NCBI RefSeq assembly: GCF_010093535.1
Contig: NW_022985169.1
Span: forward strand, 248,001-312,000
Direction of reading: 5' to 3'
DNA length: 64,000 nucleotides
DNA from: Lindgomyces ingoldianus
Taxonomy: Eukaryota; Ascomycota; Dothideomycetes; Pleosporales; Lindgomycetaceae
Each line of letters starts with the position of its first letter. Position 1 is the stretch's first letter. Shown here in pieces: positions 57,160-64,000 of the stretch. A program made the position numbers and the translations under genes. Below the pieces are notes generated by a model. That model saw only the letters and a list, made by a program, of their open reading frames with translations, was not told the origin of the DNA and did not search any database.

Positions 57160-59541
57160 TCATATCCGTCCCTTGGTCGGTATATCATGGCTCGCTCCCC
57201 TCAAAGTTGGGGAAGGACTGCTGCCTGAGAAGCTCCATCCACCTTTAGGTAACCAGCTAACCTTCGTTTGCTTCACATTCACTCGCAGCCCATGTCCGTT
57301 CTCCTTTGGCTCAGTAATCTTCTTCTGCATCTCGTCCGGCAGACCATAGAGTAGCACAGCGATAGCCGATGTTTTCCACACACCCACATTTTCGCTGTCA
57401 ACCAAGCTCCGAACAATAGTAGCAACAAGGAAAATACAAGTCAGGCCAAGCAGAGCAAGAGGAAGTGATAGCCATGCCCACCGCACGTCTACGAAGCTCT
57501 CTTTCTCGAACGCTGGACCGATCTTCATGTCTATGTTGCTTGGCAATGAGCGCATTAAATTGGTCATGGCGGTGGCCATGAGATCCATGTGTATCGAAAT
57601 GTTGGCGAACATGAAGGGATTGTAGGTCACATTTCGCGTAAAAGGCCCGATGGTTATGTACTCTTTGTACCGCAACAAAGCATCAGACTCATTAGTACTA
57701 TTAGCCAGTGTGTAGGATGAGGGAAAGATGTCATCGAATAGGGACAGAGTAAGAGTGTGGGTATAGTTGTCGACGTGGTACTCGAATCCGCTTTCACCCC
57801 TCACCGTGATGTTCTCGGTGTAGAAGTAATTGGTGCCACTCAGTCCGTTGATCTTGTTGGGGGTCGGATATGTCACCCATGGTGACGGCCCCAGCGTGCC
57901 ATTGACGAAGCTGCTGGTGATATTTTCGGTATAGCTTCCCTCTAAGTATGTTGACAACATCGTCTTAACGCACCACGAAAGAATGCATTCGTGGGCTATA
58001 GGGGTGGCGTTTCGTTGGATACTTTCCAAGCTCTCGCCAGCAACAATGATGACGTGCGTTAGTGGGTTGCGACTGTTGTTGAGTTTAGCAGGATATCCAG
58101 GCAGCGGCTCTCGAGTGAAGACGTCGTAGAGGGGTTGAGCGCGCATTAACAGTATCTCTCCTGCGTGAGCCGTGTCGCGATCGACATCGTACCCAGTCAT
58201 GAGAAGGGGACTGGCTGCCTTGAGATACCACCCGCACGAGGTTCCGTTTGGAAAGGCTGTCTCGCCGCTATCAGGATCTTCGTCAGGAACTTGGACCCAG
58301 TCAAGCGTTGTATTAGCACATTTAAACTCGAGAAGATCGGTGGCTTTTATGCACTCGCTGCAGACACCAAGCGTTTCGTATTCTGGCCATGTACACTTGC
58401 TATTGGGGCATGACAGCGGAATTTCAGCTCTTATTCCTTTACCAAATATCATAGGCAGAGTTCCGTTGTTGTAGAAGAAATGGTGCACGGCTCCCAGCAT
58501 ATTTTGGTCGAGTTCTAGGTTCTCTAGACCCAACCGATACTCTTTGTCGACTCCATATGGCTCATAACCTGTCGCTCTAGGAATAGTGCCAGTTCCTGGT
58601 TGTAAACACCAATGCTCAGGATATTCGACAACTTGTTGGAAGAAAGGGTCCAGAGCGATAGCGAAGAGGGTCACAGCCGCGCCAAGTGCTGCCAGTGTTC
58701 TCCCCCTAGTACCCAGAAGTAAGAGGAAAGACCCCCAGGGCCCTCGAGAAGCACTGTCGAAGATCTCGAAATCCCACAATTTTTTTGATTTTTTGAAATT
58801 GTCTCCCCGAAACCAGCTCCATTTCAGCTGTCCAAGGGCTTCAGATACAGGCACAAGGAGGGCAGCAGACGCAACCTTTGACAAGACAGAGATGTAGGCG
58901 TTTAGCGTTAAGCCAAGGGGCCAGTGTGGTATGCGTTTGTTTTGGTAGACAATCAGCACGGCAACGATGCCGGCCATGCATACAGCGCTGAGCGACCAGC
59001 TAGTAATCTCGAGTAACCACCTCTTGACAAAATTTCTAGAAGTGCTGTATTTCCACAGCCTTTGCTCGATACGCTGAGCAACGTTCAGATCCTCCACTTG
59101 ATCTCCTGCGATGTCTCCGCCCGCCTTCTCCGCTGTACCGGGCGTAATTGGGCTTGTGTCGGGCTTTGAAGCGATTTCGGGGACTTCAAGCTCAATATGG
59201 CTTCTCCTTTTCCAGTTATTGTCACCTTTCCTTATAGCGGGAGAAAGGGGAGAGAAGGCATTTTGACGAAACCGCACAGGCGGCCTTCCTTCGGGATCAA
59301 ACTGTAGGGAGAGGCGGGGAGGTTGAGGTGTGAACCGGGGACATGTCTCTAGAGTGATTTCTGCGGCCGCTAGGTTTCTGGAGGAGAGAGCCGGCGATGC
59401 AACCGACATGCGGTGAATTGGCTGGTCTCTTGAGCTGATTTTGCATGTCGGACAGGTGCGTTCGAAAGAGTCTATGGGCTCTGGTGGTTGCTGTTCGACG
59501 TTGGTATCGAAGGAAATAGGAAGGCCTGCATTGGCAGACAT
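57160..59541 (-). CDS. DUF3176 family membrane protein
   Basis: A 793-residue single-exon ORF from MSANAGLPIS (59541); an upstream in-frame ATG at 59562 is possible. The N-terminal 160 residues are polar and disordered with a CPTC pair. Then comes the DUF3176 core: WLLEITSWSLSAVCMAGIVAVLI (TM1), LNAYISVLSKVASAALLVPVSEALGQLKW, and LAALGAAVTLFAIALDPFFQQ (TM3). A large, Cys- and N-glycosylation-rich extracellular loop follows (about 290-680; CPNSKCTWPEYETLGVCSEC, many NxT/S), and a last TM (WAWLSLPLALLGLTCIFLVATIV, about 690-715). The short cytosolic tail ends GRI. Family knowledge: fungal-specific plasma-membrane proteins of unknown function, often many paralogues per genome. The glycosylated ectodomain suggests surface sensing, which is inference. 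Confidence 0.85.
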   Translation of the reverse strand: MSANAGLPISFDTNVEQQPPEPIDSFERTCPTCKISSRDQPIHRMSVASPALSSRNLAAAEITLETCPRFTPQPPRLSLQFDPEGRPPVRFRQNAFSPLSPAIRKGDNNWKRRSHIELEVPEIASKPDTSPITPGTAEKAGGDIAGDQVEDLNVAQRIEQRLWKYSTSRNFVKRWLLEITSWSLSAVCMAGIVAVLIVYQNKRIPHWPLGLTLNAYISVLSKVASAALLVPVSEALGQLKWSWFRGDNFKKSKKLWDFEIFDSASRGPWGSFLLLLGTRGRTLAALGAAVTLFAIALDPFFQQVVEYPEHWCLQPGTGTIPRATGYEPYGVDKEYRLGLENLELDQNMLGAVHHFFYNNGTLPMIFGKGIRAEIPLSCPNSKCTWPEYETLGVCSECIKATDLLEFKCANTTLDWVQVPDEDPDSGETAFPNGTSCGWYLKAASPLLMTGYDVDRDTAHAGEILLMRAQPLYDVFTREPLPGYPAKLNNSRNPLTHVIIVAGESLESIQRNATPIAHECILSWCVKTMLSTYLEGSYTENITSSFVNGTLGPSPWVTYPTPNKINGLSGTNYFYTENITVRGESGFEYHVDNYTHTLTLSLFDDIFPSSYTLANSTNESDALLRYKEYITIGPFTRNVTYNPFMFANISIHMDLMATAMTNLMRSLPSNIDMKIGPAFEKESFVDVRWAWLSLPLALLGLTCIFLVATIVRSLVDSENVGVWKTSAIAVLLYGLPDEMQKKITEPKENGHGLRVNVKQTKVSWLPKGGWSFSGSSPSPTLRGASHDIPTKGRI

Positions 59542-60394
59542 GGTCAATCGAGAACGCCACAAGAGGATTGCTGGTGCTGACTAGCTCCGCTTGCTCGATG
59601 GTAGACGTTCAACGGAGCCATGAAGGGGCAAGCCAAAAGGAAATGAAAAGCAGGAGCGCAATGGCTCCTTAATACCGATACGGCGAGGCTGGCGCGCAGT
59701 GAGCCTTGTTTCAGCATTCCAAAATAGCCTCATGATATCGATGTCGGGATAAGTAGAATGAACTAGACGGGGGCAGTCAACCCTTACAGAATTATCATAT
59801 AAGCGCTGGATGGAAATGTACGCGCCGGGTCAACGTTAAGCAACTGCATGTGGCACAGCACCTCGGCGACTAGGCGCAGGTGCTCAATCCCACTATGAGG
59901 ATTGCTGCAAGACGCGGGTTCGAGGATGTGACGATGTCAAATGCTCTTCAAAAAGGCATCTAAGTACAGCAGGGTCGCATGAAGTTGTGGAGTATACAGA
60001 AGCCTTGAGGCTGGGGAACGCGGAGCACCGAGGCAGGTAGTCAGGCAGCAGGTAGTACTTCGTAACGAAGCGAAAATTACACGACGCGCTAGGCCAAAGC
60101 TGGACTCCTTAGAAAGCCTTGTAAATTTTACTGTAAAGTCAGGCAACGTAGAGCATAATGCAGGCATTACTAAATTGATGCTGATAACTGAACAACATAG
60201 ATAACTTCTCTAAGCTAGCACAGGCGCTGGGAACGGCATTAAAAACCTTTCCGACCCTCCTCCTCTCTTTCTATTCTACTATATAGTTAACATGTTTCAT
60301 AAGCGAGCGGACCACCCAAGTGAGCGGACCAGCAAACCCCGCTAAAATGCCTGCGCAGCGACAACACATGACGGTCCAAGGAATCACACGTCGC
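59542..60394. other. Spacer
   Basis: Upstream flank of the DUF3176 gene. No other gene, RNA or repeat is supported. Confidence 0.4.
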
Positions 60395-61040
60395 ACTTCC
60401 GGAAGTTGATGTTAGTTAATGTCATCTCTGGTCTCCTTGTGCCTGTCTAGAATTTCGGGAGCATTATACGCTAAGGTTCCACCATATCGCCGCTTCACCC
60501 CTGAGTCACCCTCATCGCCGTACAGGTGAAGGGAATGACCGAAGTCGGAGATACGTGCTTCCAAGCCGGTGGTCCTAAGAAAATCTTGATCAGACGCCGA
60601 GCCACTCCCGATCTAGGGTGTAACAGGAACATTGTCTAGCTTCAGATCGCCGTGGGCAATTCCAGATACATGGAGCGAATGCAGGCCTTGGGCAAAGTCC
60701 TTGCAAAGAGCAATTTCTCATGGATGCTAACCTAGCTGCTCTTTAAGAAATGTCGCAGAGTCGCAGGGTGGATGCTACCTGGCGCTCAAAGGCCCCAGAA
60801 TCAACGCCTTTCGGGGGCAACTTGGCTGCTTCATGGCTACAACTTCTTCGACCGCGTATGGATACATCGAGGCACTTTGGACGACACCCCCTCCCTGATA
60901 TAGGTATCGCGCTGCAAGAGGCGAGGCTCGAAGGCCTGGAGGGTCAAATTTATTGCTCCTTCAGGCCCTGTGGAAACGTTCGGTGTATTCCTATCTACAG
61001 AGGACCATCATCAAAGAGAATTTGAAGGCCTATATCTCTT
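60395..61040 (-). pseudogene. Protein-kinase domain relic
   Basis: The minus strand shows kinase motifs in order: SIRG/RRSC-type poor start, then EIALCKDFAQGLHSLH, catalytic loop HGDLKLDNV (about 60635-60660), activation start ISDFGHS (about 60540) and the APE motif in LAYNAPEILD (about 60470). Stops lie before GLHSLH (about 60722) and after the catalytic loop (about 60610). The N-lobe is only faintly visible in a shifted frame. This matches fungal single-domain Ser/Thr kinase-like genes, now dead. Confidence 0.65.
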
Positions 61041-61375
61041 GCCAGGAATTGGGGGAGCATTAATGGGAGTTATGTCCTGAATTTCCCCTACCATGATTCG
61101 AATCAGGCCATAAGATGTAGCGGGTTGCTCCCCAGGTGCACCAGAAGGGATGCGTCCCGTGTCCTGTCACCTGCGGCTGAACATGCCAAGCAAATCGCAG
61201 CAGAACCTAGCAGAGCCCAACATCCTCTTAACGCCCCGGTTTTAGCAAGAGCTTTAATATATCGATCCTATTCTAGTTATATTCCCTGCTATGCGATAAC
61301 ATGCAATGGGAACATTCCAGGACCTGCCCCCATTTCAGTATTGCAGATAGGCTAACTTAAACAACAGTCCTCTCC

Positions 61376-63322
61376 GCCGCTATATTTGATCAGCTCCTTA
61401 AGCTCGGCGAGCGGACCGCACAATTAATTTCGGACGCGAAATCATTCAACGAGGTCTGGTACTTTCTCTGCGCTAGCTGTCTAATACCTTCTAAACATCA
61501 GCCAGGAGACGGAGCAGTACCACAGCAAAATCATTGACGAGAACAACTGGACCAAGCAACTCCGTCACATCCTTTTCGAGACTTCCCCAATCTATGGAGG
61601 TGTTACTTTGTTTGAAAATTTCGACGAAGATGTTCAACAACAGATCAAAGTGTTCCTCAGCCGGCTCATTCATATGTTCCAAGAGGACTGGATCTATTAG
61701 AAACTCGTTATGGGAACAACGAGATGTAGAAAAGGCCCTCCATGGTTTCCTCGATGTCGTCGTCGTTGACAAGCAGCAAGTCACAAGAGCCCAGAAGTAC
61801 GTCACCAAGATCGCCCAAGAAGCTGTTTCCTAAGCAATCCATGGCCTTATTCAGGTGGTCGTTGCAAGACAAGAAGAGAACCGAGGAGATTATAAAAGAT
61901 TTCTCTGATCTCAACGGCGGGATCCATAAAAACATCAAGCTTTAGTACGTACTAACCGGACTACAGATACCAAAGCTTCTTGTCAATTGTTCTAACTGTT
62001 TCGCAGTAAGCAATGCCTTTCTCTAACCTTACCTTTCCCTACGCTGAATTTGAGGTGTTTTATATAAGTTTCTAGTAAGCTCATATGATTCATAAGCATT
62101 CCTAATTGTACCATTATCTTAAGGCCCCTGTCTGCGTCTTCGATTGGCTTGAACATGCAACACCTAAAACGCCTTCAGAACGACGAGAGCGCGAAACTCC
62201 TGGGATTCGACGTTGACGCTACCCTCCAAATCACTGCAACAGAAAACGACAGTTCGCAGGCCTCCTTTGAACTCTCGACGTGGTAGTTGGGGGTTGTAAG
62301 AAAGGCAATTCTAGTGGAAGACTGATTTGCTGTCATCCAAGGCGACAGTAAGACTTATCTTATGGAATACCGACGACACGACAGACATCAAGAACAAGCT
62401 GGTGAGGTGGACCAGAGAACTAGGTTGCGGATTAATGACCTCGCTAGGCTTTTCTCACAGGCTAAGGAAAGAGTTTTCTGTATCCCGCCGTGTATTGGTT
62501 GGAAGTATCTACAAAGCAGGGCAGCATCGCAAGCTTGCTCGATACTCCAGCAGGCCACGATCCTCACCCTATTAGCCTATGCCGTCGTTTAGACATGAAA
62601 AGCGTTAAACTGACTCTTAGCCAACGGTTTAAACTAGCATTAACACTTTCACAATGCATAACACAACTCCAGATGGTGAAGTGGGTAGGTAAAGGATGCA
62701 TTGATCTCGGCCTTGTCTTTCACGCTAAATCTTGTACAGGTGCACGAAAGCTTCCGAAGTGAGAATGTCTTGTTCTTTCCAGTAAGTGACTCGAAATGGG
62801 TGCCAGAACCAGTAGGCAGTGTGCCACGGATAGACTACGGAGATCCATGCGTCCCCGGCTTCGAATTCACGCAACCAGAAATTGATTTCTCTTTCGGCTT
62901 TACAGACTTTTTCTTGGAACGAGATGTATACCGGCATCCTGAGCGGCAAGGAAGGCCAGGCAAGATGTTCAACAAGATCCACGACATTTACGCACTGGTA
63001 AGACGCCCCCCGAAGCTTGCTGTATGTTGACTGAATTAGCTGACTATCAGGTATCGTACTCCTTGAAATTGGCCTCTGGCAACGCGCTATCACGCTTGAA
63101 AACCCCCAGTTCAAGACTGCATGCGATCCGTTCGTCATTCAGGCACAACTGTTCAAGCAAGCGCAGTGAAGCCTCGGTGAAAAGATGGGCGAGAAGTATC
63201 AACAGGTCGTCATATCATGTTTGACAGGAGAATTTGGGGTACTAAACGACACCCGCGAAGATTGGAAATTGCAGGAAGCGTTTCGAACGCAAGTTTTGGA
63301 TGTGCTAGAGAGGACTGCAGCA
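61376..63322 (+). pseudogene. Broken HeLo / kinase-like (HET-S type) gene
   Basis: Plus-strand fragments in changing frames. HeLo-type N-terminal domain: LKLGERTAQLISDAKSF, LWRCYFV, then LLETRYGNNEM, DVVVVDKQQVTRAQKYVTK and SMALFRWSLQDKKRTEEIIKDF (61376..61945). A kinase-like C-terminal domain follows: PVGSVPRIDYGDPCVPGFEF, DVYRHPERQGRPGKMFNKIHDIYAL, a GTAAG...CAG intron-like gap (62998..63050), then LLEIGLWQRA in a shifted frame. Several stops interrupt it (for example at FELSTW*, about 62283). Family knowledge: HeLo domains are membrane-active cell-death modules of het-S-type systems. This copy cannot make a full protein. Confidence 0.65.
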
Positions 63323-64000
63323 TGTGTATAAGCATATTACAGGGGGGATCAGCGAGGAAAGTGGCTTGAAACCTAGGGGAACAACTGTACAGTACATTTG
63401 TACCTATTGTGGGACATTAGCAGAGCGCATTGAAGTAGGTAAACCTCTCGCTAGGATTGGGGGTTCAACGGGATGTGAACTTCTCTTTTCAATTACCCTG
63501 TCGTGGGTAGCAATCGCCAGGCATAGCTGCTACGATTCTTCCTTCCGCGCTGCCCTTCAGCCTCCCATCTGCATAGCTAATCACTCCAAAGGACCTGATC
63601 CTCCGCCAGCAATACGACCGCGCCGCTGAGTGATAATTTTGCGTGTCTTTTGGCCCCATGGTGTGAATCCTACCCTGCCCCAACCAAAGCTATTTATAGG
63701 ATGGGTACTTGTTTCACCTTTCCTCACAGCCTCTTTTCCGGTTATCCGATCACGAACCCTCTTCTTGAAATTTCTGTAACTGTTTGACGCCAGGATGAAT
63801 AAGATTATTATTGAATAGTTCACCTGTACAGAGCAGAATACTAGACCCTTGCATCATTTGCACCCGTAACCAGGACTTTACCTAGTCATCCAACATGTAA
63901 AAGGCGCAATCACATGTACCACAACAACGCCCCAACCCTGCAGCATTTCCAGGCAGTGACAACACCGCAGCAGCTTGATTTCAGAGAGACAAAAAGAACG
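63323..64000. other. Right end of window
   Basis: Short frames only on both strands; no domain, tRNA or repeat can be supported. Confidence 0.4.

Overview
This window is nuclear DNA of a filamentous ascomycete (Pezizomycotina). The evidence is: genes split by 47-66 nt introns with GT...CTAAC...AG signals, well-spaced single genes on both strands, fungal-only families (HET domain, SesA/NB-ARC/TPR, DUF3176, HeLo), and a roughly 9.8 kb AT-rich island with the transition footprint of repeat-induced point mutation (RIP). I cannot name the species.

Layout. 0-5 kb: ESCRT-III subunit Vps20 (runs off the left edge), divergent from the ribosome-biogenesis AAA ATPase Rix7, then two small Cys/His proteins with similar N-termini. 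5-16 kb: a weak zinc-ribbon ORF, an intact HET-domain gene, an LRR (RNI-like) gene and long gene-poor spacers. 16-20 kb: an NLR-type receptor (SesA, NB-ARC, 14 TPRs) whose TPR array is almost identical unit to unit. 20-32 kb: a secreted LPMO-like protein, a HAD phosphatase, a frameshifted relic, a secreted LVIVD/choice-of-anchor-B protein and a secreted M28 leucine aminopeptidase. 31.6-37 kb: a seven-exon gene for a predicted 1607-residue protein joining an indoleamine-2,3-dioxygenase-like heme domain, an NADPH/FAD reductase and cytochrome b5. 38-44 kb: an F-box/ankyrin gene, a dead sugar transporter and an aldehyde dehydrogenase. 43.7-53.5 kb: a Fot1-like Tc1/mariner transposon interrupted by a complete Ty3/gypsy element (594-bp LTRs, 5-bp CCCTA target duplication), both on the minus strand and both heavily RIP-mutated. 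53.5-64 kb: relics (hydrolase-like, protein kinase, HeLo plus kinase-like) around one intact DUF3176 membrane protein.

Themes. Self/non-self or immunity-type genes recur: HET, NLR, and the dead HeLo/kinase locus. The three secreted or redox genes at 27-37 kb suggest nutrient or small-molecule handling, but nothing ties them into one cluster. The most interesting protein is the IDO/reductase/cytochrome b5 fusion: it places in one chain the components known to keep IDO-type heme reduced, so it may be a self-sufficient heme oxygenase. The most informative DNA structure is the nested transposon pair, which records the order of insertion, the sequence context of RIP and a gradient of RIP within the LTRs. 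Exon joins below were worked out by eye; where I say a model closes, the exon lengths sum to a whole number of codons.
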